Positions 34,138-42,239 of a DNA stretch of 45,009 nt are shown piece after piece. The first letter of the stretch is position 1. Each line of letters starts with the position of its first letter. The stretch is from NCBI RefSeq assembly GCF_902826555.1, contig NZ_CADEFI010000016.1:32442-77450 (forward strand). Reading direction: 5' to 3'. Both the position numbers and the translations under genes were made by a program. The notes beneath the pieces were generated by a model that had not been told where the DNA came from, did no database searches, and saw only the letters and a list, made by a program, of their open reading frames with translations. The DNA comes from an uncultured Hyphomicrobium sp. GTDB lineage: Bacteria > Pseudomonadota > Alphaproteobacteria > Rhizobiales > Hyphomicrobiaceae.

Positions 34138-34896
34138 GTGCCGAGCAGCTTACAGGCGGCAGCACTGGAGACGGCGTCTCACGATCCGCTCCTCGACTTC
34201 AATACGGCTCAGACGCTCGAAAGACAGTTGCTCGATGCGGCGGCTGCACGCGGCGCCGGCTGCGATTGGGCGGTCTGGAGAACGCATCAATCGCTGGTCG
34301 TTCCCTCACAAACTGCAAACGCCGCCAATTTCTATGTCGCGTCCCTGGATATGTCGCTCAGGGGATGGCCGGTCTACGTCCGCGACACCGGAGGGGACGT
34401 AACGCCCCAGTCACCGGGGGTCATCAATGCGTCCGCTGCCTTCGTCGTGCCTCGCACGACGGACCTCAGCATCCGAGCCACCTATCAAAGGTTCTGTGCG
34501 CCGTTGCTGGAGTTTCTCGGCGCGCACGGTATCGACGCCTACCTCTCGAGCGTGCCCGGCGCCTTCTGTGATGGCGCCTTCAACATCGTCGTCGATGGAC
34601 TGAAACTCGCAGGAACCGCGCAACGATGGCGGCTGGTACAATTGCGCGACGGGCGACCGGGCGTGGCCGTACTCGCCCACGCCGCCATCCTGGCCGATCC
34701 CGACATCGAGTTCAGCATCTCCGCAACGAACCGCTTCTATCGGCTCTGCGGAGAGGAGCGCGAGGTGGATCCCGCTCGGCATACGTCGCTGGCCACGCTT
34801 TTCACGCCACGCGCAAGCACCGAGCTGATCGTGGAACGGCTCAGCCACTTCCTCCACCAGAGGAGAGATTTCAATCCTGCTGGTTCGGAGAGATGA
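34138..34896 (+). CDS. Lipoate-protein ligase-like protein
   Basis: This 252-residue protein resembles the lipoate/biotin ligase family. Residues about 60-100 match the ligase core (VVPSQTANAANFYVAS, then YVRDTGGDVTPQSPGVINAS in place of RRxSGGGxVxHDxGN), and residues about 140-165 match the lipoyl-adenylate site (GAFCDGAFNIVVDGLKLAGT, with the conserved Lys, then AQRWR). It should attach lipoate to the free lipoyl domain in the same operon; this is inferred from family and context. The His of the classical motif is absent (TPQ). GTG start, 4 bp after the E2 stop. Its 3' end overlaps the convergent acoR-like gene by 26 bp. Confidence 0.8.
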   Translation: MPSSLQAAALETASHDPLLDFNTAQTLERQLLDAAAARGAGCDWAVWRTHQSLVVPSQTANAANFYVASLDMSLRGWPVYVRDTGGDVTPQSPGVINASAAFVVPRTTDLSIRATYQRFCAPLLEFLGAHGIDAYLSSVPGAFCDGAFNIVVDGLKLAGTAQRWRLVQLRDGRPGVAVLAHAAILADPDIEFSISATNRFYRLCGEEREVDPARHTSLATLFTPRASTELIVERLSHFLHQRRDFNPAGSER

Positions 34897-36814
34897 TCCC
34901 GTACTTGCGGATCTTCCTGTGCAAGGTCGCCCGACTCACGCCGAGGGTTTGCGCGGCCGTCGTGATGCACCATTTAGTCGCTTTGAGAGCGTCGATGATC
35001 TTTTCCTGCTCGACGCGCTCGTAAGCGAGCTCCAAGGTCGCGCTCGGCTGACTGCCCGCAACCTGAGCCAGGTGACGCGTGACATCCGTCTTCGCCGAGC
35101 TCGACCAGGCCAGCAGCTCGTCCGGAAGGTGATCGAGCGTGATCACGTGATCGCTGTGGACCGACAGGATCCAGCGGATCACGTTTTTCAGCTCGCGGAG
35201 ATTTCCGGGCCAGCGGTACTTGCGGAAAAGATCCTGCACCTCGGCCGACAGGACGATCTTCTCCGCATCGGCGGCGCCGAGCTCGTCCTCGAAGATGCGC
35301 GCCACGAGCTCGAGAATGTCCGACCGCTCCCGCAAGGGAGAGACGACGATCTGCGCGCCTTTGATGCGATAGTAGAGGTCGCGCCGGAAGCGCCCGGCCT
35401 CGACGAGTTGCGGCAGGTCGCGGTGGGTCGCGCAAATGATCCTTACGTCGACGGCGATGGGCTCGGCAGCACCCAGCGGCGAGACCTCGCGCTCCTCGAG
35501 CACGCGGAGAAGATGGGCCTGGAGATCGGTCGGCATGTCGCCGATCTCGTCCAGAAACAGCGTTCCTCCGTTGCTCGCGACGATGCGTCCGACGCGGCCC
35601 GTCTTCAATCCGCCGGTGAAGGTGCCCGGCGCGTAGCCGAAGAGCTCGCTCGCCAGCAGCGTCTCGGGAATCGCAGCGCAGTTGACGGCGACGTAAGGCT
35701 TGGCCGCCCTGTTGCTCTCGAGGTGGATGGCTTTGGCGAACGTGTCCTTACCGACACCTGTCTCGCCGAGGAGCAGCAGGGAGATGTCGCGATCCAACAG
35801 CCTTCTGCAAAGATCGACGTTGTGGCGCATCTTCGGATCGCTGCCCGCCACGCGGTCCAGCGCGAGCGGTGCCGATTTGCCCGCGGCCCGCGACTTCGAT
35901 GGCGACGGGCTCGTCGGGCTGCGCGGCGCCTTCTTCTTGGGCAGGAAGGTCGTGACGTACATATCGGCGCCGTCGGTTCCGCTAAGCTTGACGTTGTGGG
36001 ACGCCAAGGGCTTCAGGTCGTCCAAGGACACGCGCCAAAGATCTTGAATCAGCAAGCCGCCCAAATCGGAGAGCTCAGCCACGCCGAGGAAGGACAACGC
36101 CTCCTGAGTGGCGCCCAGCAAGCGACCCGATTCGTCGGTGGCGATCAGCGCATTCAACGCGAGCGGCATCGCCTCCGGCTCCCGCGAAAGCGCGACGATG
36201 CAGCTGTTCTGGTGGCATTTGCGGAAAAGCGTCGTGCTGATGTTGGCGGCGGCCTCGCGGACGATGTGATGGGCGAACGAACATTCCGAGCTGTTCGCGA
36301 CTGATCGGCCGGAGAAGTCCAGCACTGCCGCCACGCGGCCGTCCGGCGCGAAGATCGGCGCTGCTGTGCAGGTGAATGCCCGCAAGGTCTGATTGTAGTG
36401 GGCGGCGCCAGCCACCGTCACCGAGCGGCGCGACACGATGCACGTGCCGATGCCGTTCGTGCCAACCATATTCTCGTTCCATCGCGATCCAGTCGCGAGG
36501 CCCTCGTGCACGAGCTCCTGGCTCGCCGTGGTGTCGGCATATCCCTGCACGACGATGCCCGTCGCATCACTGAGCAGCAGGCAATAGTCGGCATCGCGCG
36601 CCACGTGTCGCAGGTGTGCGACTGTCGCATCGGATTCGAAGAGAATCTCCTCCATGCGCGACCGCAGTTCCCGAATATTCTGGTCACCAACGCGCTCGAC
36701 GTCTCTGCGCATAGTCGGATCGAGGCCGTACTCCTGGACGCAGCGGTTCCAGGAAGCCTGAATAACGTCGCCACCAGACTGTTGTCCGGTTGTGCGGATC
36801 GGATTCTGGGACAT
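34871..36814 (-). CDS. acoR: AcoR-like sigma54-dependent transcriptional activator
   Basis: This 647-residue protein has the AcoR layout. Residues about 70-215 form a GAF domain (EGLATGSRWNENMVGTNGIG, SVTVAGAAHYNQTLRAFTCT), then a PAS-like segment, an AAA+ domain (about 325-555) with Walker A LLGETGVGKDTFAKAIH and Walker B NGGTLFLDEIGD, and a C-terminal Fis-type helix-turn-helix (CITTAAQTLGVSRATLHRKI). The sigma54 contact loop reads GTFTGG instead of GAFTGA. Such proteins activate acetoin, glycol and alcohol genes on binding an inducer through GAF. It lies between the two halves of the system, convergent with the lipoate ligase, and several sigma54 sites around it are likely targets. Confidence 0.92.
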   Translation of the reverse strand: MSQNPIRTTGQQSGGDVIQASWNRCVQEYGLDPTMRRDVERVGDQNIRELRSRMEEILFESDATVAHLRHVARDADYCLLLSDATGIVVQGYADTTASQELVHEGLATGSRWNENMVGTNGIGTCIVSRRSVTVAGAAHYNQTLRAFTCTAAPIFAPDGRVAAVLDFSGRSVANSSECSFAHHIVREAAANISTTLFRKCHQNSCIVALSREPEAMPLALNALIATDESGRLLGATQEALSFLGVAELSDLGGLLIQDLWRVSLDDLKPLASHNVKLSGTDGADMYVTTFLPKKKAPRSPTSPSPSKSRAAGKSAPLALDRVAGSDPKMRHNVDLCRRLLDRDISLLLLGETGVGKDTFAKAIHLESNRAAKPYVAVNCAAIPETLLASELFGYAPGTFTGGLKTGRVGRIVASNGGTLFLDEIGDMPTDLQAHLLRVLEEREVSPLGAAEPIAVDVRIICATHRDLPQLVEAGRFRRDLYYRIKGAQIVVSPLRERSDILELVARIFEDELGAADAEKIVLSAEVQDLFRKYRWPGNLRELKNVIRWILSVHSDHVITLDHLPDELLAWSSSAKTDVTRHLAQVAGSQPSATLELAYERVEQEKIIDALKATKWCITTAAQTLGVSRATLHRKIRKYGIISPNQQD

Positions 36815-37211
36815 TACCAGAGATCTCTAGTGGTTGTTCTTTAAGCGTTTCCTATTTCGACCTTGCCACTTGTCATCAGCACAAGCAAGGCGAGTTTGTC
36901 GCAGGATGGTGACGTAAAGAGTACAAGATTAAGCAACTTAGAGGCTGCTTCGCACTCCGCATACTGAGGTAGGAGCATCCCTCAACTTTAACTAGATGAG
37001 AAACGCGATTCTTGGCCGCCGATGCAGCCCATCACTCGCGAAGGCACTCCGATCCGATGCCCGGCACTACTCGGAATGGTTGCTTTCTCGCGCTCGACCT
37101 TGATGAAAGATCGATGAAGAAAAAGCGCGAGGCCCGCAGCAAGAGCCGCGAGCCTCGCGTCCGTCATCATCACGGTTCATGCCGAATCAGCGAAGGTGAT
37201 CTCTTGCGGCA
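36815..37211. other. Intergenic region upstream of acoR
   Basis: About 400 bp with no gene. It should hold the acoR promoter; there is no clear sigma54 site. A GCGAGTTTGTCGC segment at 36889-36901 resembles the palindrome found at the target promoters with one base missing, which could mean autoregulation. The left-directed terminator of the lpdA transcript lies at 37117-37159. Confidence 0.45.
37117..37159 (-). terminator. Intrinsic terminator of the minus-strand dehydrogenase operon
   Basis: CGCGAGGC at 37126-37133 pairs exactly with GCCTCGCG at 37152-37159, and the 18-nt interior can pair further. On the minus strand the stem is followed by CTTTTTCTT. It lies about 50 bp after the stop of the last gene of the group, the expected place for a terminator. 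Confidence 0.8.
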
Positions 37212-37790
37212 TTACTGGCGCGGTCCGCCGTAGCCGTTGATCTCACCGGTCGCCAGCGTGTTCTGGTAAATGAAGAACCCCGTCAGAGCAGCCGTCGCGT
37301 TTTTCTCGACCTCCAGCTTCGGCGTTTTCAGGGCGTGTACGGTAAATGTGTAACGGTGCTTGCGACCGACGGGCGGGCACGGGCCAAAGAAGCCCGGCTT
37401 GCCGAGATCGGTGTTGCCTTCGACGGCGCCGGTCGGCAGCACGCCGCCCTTGATGGCTCGGACGTCGGCCGGGATGTCGTAGATCACCCAGTGCCAGAAG
37501 CCGCTGCCCGTCGGGGCGTCATGATCGTAGAAGGTGATCGCGTAGCTTTGCGTGCCCTCCGGCCCAGCGTCCCACTCGAGGTCCGGCAGCTTGTTTCCGC
37601 CGCTACAGCCGAAGTTGTTCCAGAAGTGCTCGTTGCCGATCGGGGCCCCTTCCTTAAAGGTCGGGCTCTTGAGAGACAGCGTCGTGGCGGCGCCCGGCTC
37701 GGCTGCGACGGACACGCCGACGGCAGCGCCGAAGACGCACCCCGTTGCAGCGAGCGCAGCGGCCAGCGTTGCAATTCTGACTTTGATCAC
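37212..37790 (-). CDS. YbhB/YbcL-type PEBP family protein, exported
   Basis: This 192-residue protein belongs to the phosphatidylethanolamine-binding-protein/YbhB family: FGCSGGNKLPDLEWDAGPEG, then SYAITFYDHDAPTGSGFWHWVIYDIPADV and GPCPPVGRKHRYTFTVHAL. The family binds small anionic ligands; bacterial roles are poorly known. It has an N-terminal signal peptide (residues 1-29, ending VSVAA); a Cys at residue 17 sits in a weak lipobox-like context. GTG at 37790 is chosen because GGAGG lies 7 nt upstream; a longer frame from 37853 would overlap lpdA. It begins 19 bp after lpdA and ends the operon before the terminator at 37117. Confidence 0.88.
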   Translation of the reverse strand: MIKVRIATLAAALAATGCVFGAAVGVSVAAEPGAATTLSLKSPTFKEGAPIGNEHFWNNFGCSGGNKLPDLEWDAGPEGTQSYAITFYDHDAPTGSGFWHWVIYDIPADVRAIKGGVLPTGAVEGNTDLGKPGFFGPCPPVGRKHRYTFTVHALKTPKLEVEKNATAALTGFFIYQNTLATGEINGYGGPRQ

Positions 37791-37809
37791 TCTGATCCTC
37801 CGTTGACAG

Positions 37810-39279
37810 CTAAATGTGGATGGCCTGACCCGCTGCGGCCAATGCACTCTCATGCATCATCTCCGACAACGTCGGGTGCGGGAAGATCGTCAAGCTCAGG
37901 TCGCGTTGCGTGGCCCCGCACTGCATGGCGATGACGAAACCGTTGATCAACTCCGTGACCTCCGCGCCGCACATGTGGGCGCCGATCAGGCGTCCGCTTC
38001 CGGTTTCGAAGATCGTCTTGACCATGCCTTCGGTCTCACCCAACGCAATGGCTTTGCCGTTGCCCCTGAACGGAAAGCGGCCGATGAGAATATCGATGCC
38101 GGCCTCTCTCGCGCGTGCCTCCGTCAACCCCACGCTCGCAATCTGGGGATGGCAATAGGTGCAGCCCGGAATCCTCTCCTTCAACACGACATGGGCCGGG
38201 CGCTCAGCGATACCCTCGATGCAAGCGACCCCTTCGTGCTCCGCCTTGTGTGCCAACATCGGCGGACCGGCGACATCGCCGATCGCATAGATGCCCGGAA
38301 CGTTCGTGCGACCGAGAGCGCCGGTGGCGATGGTCCCGTTCCTGAGCTCAACACCGTGAGCTTCGAGACCGAGGTTCTCCGTGTTGCCGACGACGCCGAC
38401 CGCCGAGAGCAGGCGTTCGGCCGATATCTCCAGCGTGGCGTTATCGTGGATCACCGTCGCGCGCACGCCGTCGGGCTCTTTGGCGATCGCCGCGACGCGC
38501 GCGTTGGTCAGGATCTTGATCCCCGCCTTCTCGAACTGCTTGCGGGCAAACGCAGCGATTTCGACATCCTCTGCGGGAAGAATTTGCGGAAGCACCTCGA
38601 CCACGGTGACCTCTACGCCGAGCGCACGATAGAAGCTCGCGAACTCGATGCCGATGGCGCCGGATCCGACAACGATCAGCGACCGTGGAACCGACGGCGG
38701 GTTCATGGCCTCGAAATAGGTCCAGATGCGATCGCCATCCGGCTCGATGCCGGGCAGGACGCGCGGCCTGGCTCCGGTCGCAACGATGATGTGACGCGCG
38801 CGATAGGTGCCTGGCCCAAGCGCGGCCTTGGGCGCGGGGTGCTGCGGCTGCACGACGGGCTTCTCGGTGGCACGGACAGAAATTTCTCCTGGCACGCCGG
38901 CACCGGGTGCGCGCGCGATTGTCGCCTCTCCCCAGATGACATCGACCTTGTTCTTCTTGAGCAGGAAGCCGACGCCCGTGTTCAACTGCGCGGAGACGGA
39001 TCGGGACCGCTGAATGACAGCTGCGGGATCGTAGCCCACGCCTTCTGCCTTGAGTCCAAATTCCTTGGCGCGGGACGCGAGATGGATCACCTCCGCGGTG
39101 CGCAGCAATGCCTTGGTCGGAATGCAACCCCAGTTCAGGCAAATGCCGCCGAGATGCTCTCGTTCAACAATAGCACACCGGAGCCCAAGCTGAGCGCCGC
39201 GTATCGCCGTCACGTAGCCGCCGGGTCCGGCGCCGATGATGACGACGTCGTAGTCTAAATTGTCCATCGTGTCCTTCAT
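37810..39279 (-). CDS. lpdA: Dihydrolipoyl dehydrogenase (E3)
   Basis: This 489-residue flavoprotein re-oxidises the dihydrolipoyl group of the E2 complex and reduces NAD+. It has the FAD-binding start DVVIIGAGPGGYVTAIRGAQ, the redox disulfide GGICLNWGCIPTKALL, the NAD-binding VVGSGAIGIEFASFY, and the C-terminal His-Glu pair HPHPTLSEMMHESAL. An insert of about 25 residues (PVVQPQHPAPKAALGPG region) lies before the second motif. Two starts are possible: ATG at 39279 and ATG at 39267 with AAGGA about 4 nt upstream. It is 104 bp after the GMC gene; it would serve as E3 for the acetoin-dehydrogenase-like complex encoded on the other strand. Confidence 0.95.
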   Translation of the reverse strand: MKDTMDNLDYDVVIIGAGPGGYVTAIRGAQLGLRCAIVEREHLGGICLNWGCIPTKALLRTAEVIHLASRAKEFGLKAEGVGYDPAAVIQRSRSVSAQLNTGVGFLLKKNKVDVIWGEATIARAPGAGVPGEISVRATEKPVVQPQHPAPKAALGPGTYRARHIIVATGARPRVLPGIEPDGDRIWTYFEAMNPPSVPRSLIVVGSGAIGIEFASFYRALGVEVTVVEVLPQILPAEDVEIAAFARKQFEKAGIKILTNARVAAIAKEPDGVRATVIHDNATLEISAERLLSAVGVVGNTENLGLEAHGVELRNGTIATGALGRTNVPGIYAIGDVAGPPMLAHKAEHEGVACIEGIAERPAHVVLKERIPGCTYCHPQIASVGLTEARAREAGIDILIGRFPFRGNGKAIALGETEGMVKTIFETGSGRLIGAHMCGAEVTELINGFVIAMQCGATQRDLSLTIFPHPTLSEMMHESALAAAGQAIHI

Positions 39280-39296
39280 GCTTGAGAGCGAGAGGT

Positions 39297-39318
39297 CCTC
39301 GCGGGATTTGCCGCGAGG
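39297..39318 (-). repeat. 8-bp hairpin between the GMC and lpdA genes
   Basis: CCTCGCGG and CCGCGAGG enclose a 6-nt loop in the 104-bp gap between the GMC stop and lpdA. There is no T-run; a processing or attenuating role is possible. Confidence 0.45.
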
Positions 39319-39383
39319 CTCCTTGCTCGATGTGCGGCCGCTCGCAGAGGCGCAACGGCGGTTGATCTAAGGCGGAAGCGTCC

Positions 39384-40964
39384 TCAGATATTTCCCTGCT
39401 GCATTTCCTTAGCGAGGTACTCCGCCTGGCGGATTGCCAGAGCGACGATCGTCAGCGTCGGGTTCGGGGAGCCGCTGCTCGAAAACTGACTGCCGTCGGA
39501 GACGAAGAGGTTCTTGATGTCGTGCGATTGACCCCACTTGTTGAGCACGCCGTCGCGCGCCTTTTCGCTCATGCGGTTGGTGCCCATGTTGTGGCTCGCC
39601 GGGTAGGCCGGCAGATTGTAGATTTCCGTCGACCCGAGCGAGTTGTAGATCTTTTCCATCTGCTGATAGGCGTGGTTGCGCATATTGGTGTCGTTCGGGT
39701 GGTCGGTCTTGTAGACGACGGGCGCAGGCAAGCCGTACTGGTCCTTCTCGGTCGCGTGCAACTCGATGCGGTTCTGCTCCTGAGGCAGATCCTCGCCGCA
39801 GATCCACACCCCCGACATGTATTTGTACTTTTCGAGCGCACCGGACACCTTGCGGCCCCATCCCGTGGGTCCTGGAACGAGGAACGCGGACAGGAACCCC
39901 AATCCCAGCGCGAGCTTCTCGAGCGTATAGCCGGCAACAAAGCCTCGCTTCGGATCATTGTGCGCTTCGTCACGCACGATGCCGGCGACGGCCGTCCCGC
40001 GGTTCATGTGAACCTCGCCCGGCATGACGGCATACACACCTGCCGTCATGTGCGTCATGTAGTTGCGGCCCACCTGTCCCGACGAATTGGCAAGTCCGTT
40101 CGGGAACATGTTCGAAGCCGAGTTGAGCAGCAGCCGGGGCGATTCAATGGAGTTACCGGCGACGCAGACCACCCGCGCCTTCTGGCGCTGCTTGGTCCCG
40201 GCGGAGTCCGCATACACGACGCCGGTCACTTTTCCGGACTTGTCGTGCTCGATGGTCAGAACCATGCAGTTGGTGCGGATTTCGCAATTGCCCGTGGCCT
40301 CCGCCTTCGGCAACTCGGTGTAGAGCGTGGACCACTTCGCACCGAGCTTGCATCCCTGCATGCAGAAGCCGATCTGCTGGCACGCCGGCCGATCGTCCCT
40401 TTCGACGGAATTGATCGACATCGGTCCTGCGGTGATTTTCGAGTATCCGATGCGACGGGCGCCTTCGGCCAGAACCTTGAAGTCCGCGCTCCAGGGAAGA
40501 TGCGGCATGCCGGTCACCTCTCCGGTGGTGCCCATCTTCAGCTCCGCCTTGTCGTAGTAAGGCGAAAGCTCCGCCAGCGTGATCGGCCAATCGATGACGT
40601 TGGCGCCGGTGACGTCGCCGTTGGTCGTCCTCATCTTGAACTCGTGCTCCTGGAACCGGATCGATACGCCCGCCCAGTGCACCGTCGAGCCGCCCAGGCC
40701 CTTCACGATCCACGCCGGAAGATTGGGATGGTTCACCGCACCATGCCAGCCGCCTGCGGAGAAGCGCTTATCGAGCCACGAGATCTTGGAGAACATGGCC
40801 CATTCGTCGTTCTCGATGTCGTCCAAGGTCAGCTTGTTGCCGGCTTCCAGAACGACGCATTTCACGCCCTTCTGGGCGAGCTCGTTGGCCATCGTTCCGC
40901 CGCCTGCGCCGGAGCCGACGATAACGACAACGCTGTCGTCGTTGAGATCGAATTTCGTGCTCAT
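39384..40964 (-). CDS. GMC-family FAD-dependent alcohol/sugar dehydrogenase, large subunit
   Basis: This 526-residue flavoprotein has the FAD-binding start VVIVGSGAGGGTMANELAQ, the GMC motif WIVKGLGGSTVHWAGVS, the active-site His in PASHNMGTNRMSEKA and the C-terminal SSGSPNPTLTIVALA. The Cys pattern ACQQIGFCMQGCKLG resembles the 3Fe-4S site of membrane-bound FAD glucose dehydrogenase. With the Tat-exported small subunit encoded 28 bp upstream, it forms the gluconate/glucose/sorbitol dehydrogenase type of complex that oxidises polyols or alcohols at the membrane. It has no signal peptide itself, as expected if the small subunit carries it through Tat. The substrate is unknown; a diol or ketol fits the neighbouring acetoin-type genes. 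Confidence 0.9.
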   Translation of the reverse strand: MSTKFDLNDDSVVVIVGSGAGGGTMANELAQKGVKCVVLEAGNKLTLDDIENDEWAMFSKISWLDKRFSAGGWHGAVNHPNLPAWIVKGLGGSTVHWAGVSIRFQEHEFKMRTTNGDVTGANVIDWPITLAELSPYYDKAELKMGTTGEVTGMPHLPWSADFKVLAEGARRIGYSKITAGPMSINSVERDDRPACQQIGFCMQGCKLGAKWSTLYTELPKAEATGNCEIRTNCMVLTIEHDKSGKVTGVVYADSAGTKQRQKARVVCVAGNSIESPRLLLNSASNMFPNGLANSSGQVGRNYMTHMTAGVYAVMPGEVHMNRGTAVAGIVRDEAHNDPKRGFVAGYTLEKLALGLGFLSAFLVPGPTGWGRKVSGALEKYKYMSGVWICGEDLPQEQNRIELHATEKDQYGLPAPVVYKTDHPNDTNMRNHAYQQMEKIYNSLGSTEIYNLPAYPASHNMGTNRMSEKARDGVLNKWGQSHDIKNLFVSDGSQFSSSGSPNPTLTIVALAIRQAEYLAKEMQQGNI

Positions 40965-40992
40965 TGTCCCCCCTGGGAAATCAGTGCCGGTT

Positions 40993-41538
40993 TCAGAACC
41001 AGTCGATTTTGTCGAAGCCCTTGTCGATGAATCCGCCCGTCTCCCAGGACGAACCGTCGTATCCGAACTTCGGCCAGAGAGCCTTGTTGTTGTAGAGCCC
41101 CATCAGGAGGCCGCCCTTGATCTTCTGGAAGAAGTCGGTGAGCTCGATCGAGCGCAGGACTCCCTCCCGTTCCTCGGGCTTGGAAATCGCCGTGTAATTC
41201 ACTTTGTAAATGTGCTGCGCGCGTTGCTCGAGATCCTCGACACCTTTGCTCAAAAGGTCCGCAACGGTGGGCGAGCTTTCGGCTTCGACGAGAATGGCGT
41301 CGATCACTGCCTGGTAAGGGGCATCATCGAGAAGGCTGTCGTGGGGATAAATGTCGCGCGCAACGCGAAGCAGAGTGGTCTTCTGATCCGCGCTCAACGG
41401 GGCGGCGAAAGCATCCGGCGGCAGCGCCGGAAGGGCCAATGCGGCCGTCACGAGCATCATGGATTTAAGCAGGCGCCGACGCGTAAAGTCAGCACCCGCG
41501 ACAGCCGGTTCCCCGACCTGCAGCGGTGAATTGTACAT
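40993..41538 (-). CDS. Gluconate 2-dehydrogenase subunit 3-like protein with Tat signal
   Basis: This 181-residue protein has a twin-arginine signal (FTRRRLLKSMMLVTAALALP, residues 18-37) and the gluconate 2-dehydrogenase subunit 3 domain (LLRVARDIYPHDSLLDDAPYQ ... LKGGLLMGLYNNKALWPKFG form). These small subunits escort the folded GMC flavoprotein through the Tat pathway and stay in the complex. GGGAGGAAAG lies just before the ATG. A consensus sigma54 site lies 72 bp upstream. It is the first gene of the GMC-lpdA-PEBP transcript and is separated from the cytochrome gene by 251 bp. Confidence 0.92.
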   Translation of the reverse strand: MYNSPLQVGEPAVAGADFTRRRLLKSMMLVTAALALPALPPDAFAAPLSADQKTTLLRVARDIYPHDSLLDDAPYQAVIDAILVEAESSPTVADLLSKGVEDLEQRAQHIYKVNYTAISKPEEREGVLRSIELTDFFQKIKGGLLMGLYNNKALWPKFGYDGSSWETGGFIDKGFDKIDWF

Positions 41539-41609
41539 CTTTCCTCCCGTTGCCGCTGTTTCTGGCCCCTTGTCCGAGGCTCTTGTGGCGGCTCACACAG
41601 AAAACTTTC

Positions 41610-41625
41610 GCAAGTTGCGTGCCAA
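41610..41625 (-). promoter_or_regulatory. Candidate sigma54 promoter for the GMC dehydrogenase operon
   Basis: On the minus strand it reads TTGGCACGCAACTTGC, an exact consensus match with GG-N10-GC spacing. Transcription would start near 41598, about 60 nt before the Tat-subunit ATG. About 65 bp further upstream, GCTACAGTCGCAC at 41690-41702 resembles the palindrome at 44087 with three central bases missing. Confidence 0.75.
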
Positions 41626-41789
41626 CGGGTTCGTTCATGAAACCGCGAGAAATGCGAAGTCAGCAACGTGCGATGATCCCCATCGAGGCGCTACAGTCGC
41701 ACTGCTTGTGCGGCACCTGTAACAGAGCATCGCGTGTCGAAAGGCAAGGAGGCGCTTGAAGCGCACGATCTCGAGGGCCGCGCGGGCCA

Positions 41790-42158
41790 TCACTTGGAAG
41801 GCGGCTGCTTCGACAGGTAATTCAGATAGGCGACGAGCTCCCATATCTGCTCGGGCGTGAAGGTATTGCCCCACGGGGGCATCACGTCGGCGCCGGTGCG
41901 CCCCTCGGTGATGGTCTTGTGGGCGGCGGCGGCCGAGAAATTCGTGTTGCCTTTGAAGCTCGGCGTCTTGCCGCCCTCGCCTTCGGAACCGTGACAGTAG
42001 GCGGCGCAATTGGCGCCAAAGCGCTTTTTTCCAATCTCGATTTTCGCCGGATCGGACAGATCGAACGGAGGCGTGGCGTCCTCTGCGAGCGCGGGACGAT
42101 CTATGCATGCGCAGATCATCATGCAGGCAAGAGCGAGGCGCAGGCTTTGACAGTTCAT
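41790..42158 (-). CDS. Small c-type cytochrome with CX3CH heme motif
   Basis: This 122-residue exported protein has a signal peptide (residues 1-25, ending PALAE) and class I cytochrome c features: heme motif FGANCAAYCHGSEGEGG and probable Met ligand in GADVMPPWGNTFTPEQIWEL. The heme motif is C-A-A-Y-C-H, with three residues between the cysteines instead of two; the nucleotide reading (TGC GCC GCC TAC TGT CAC on the minus strand) is clear. It lies between the PQQ dehydrogenase and the GMC operon and should accept electrons from one or both. A terminator-like hairpin separates it from the PQQ dehydrogenase upstream. Confidence 0.88.
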   Translation of the reverse strand: MNCQSLRLALACMMICACIDRPALAEDATPPFDLSDPAKIEIGKKRFGANCAAYCHGSEGEGGKTPSFKGNTNFSAAAAHKTITEGRTGADVMPPWGNTFTPEQIWELVAYLNYLSKQPPSK

Positions 42159-42190
42159 CGCTAAGGGATCCCTCCGTCGAGAAACGCGAA

Positions 42191-42224
42191 AACGGCCACC
42201 GAGACGTAGGGCTCGGTGGCCGTT
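42191..42224 (-). terminator. 13-bp perfect hairpin after the PQQ dehydrogenase at 42240
   Basis: AACGGCCACCGAG and its exact complement enclose an 8-nt loop, 16 bp after the dehydrogenase stop. On the minus strand the stem ends in TTTTCGCGTTTC, so it can act as a partial terminator before the cytochrome gene. Confidence 0.75.
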
Positions 42225-42239
42225 GGATGCTAGTGAACT

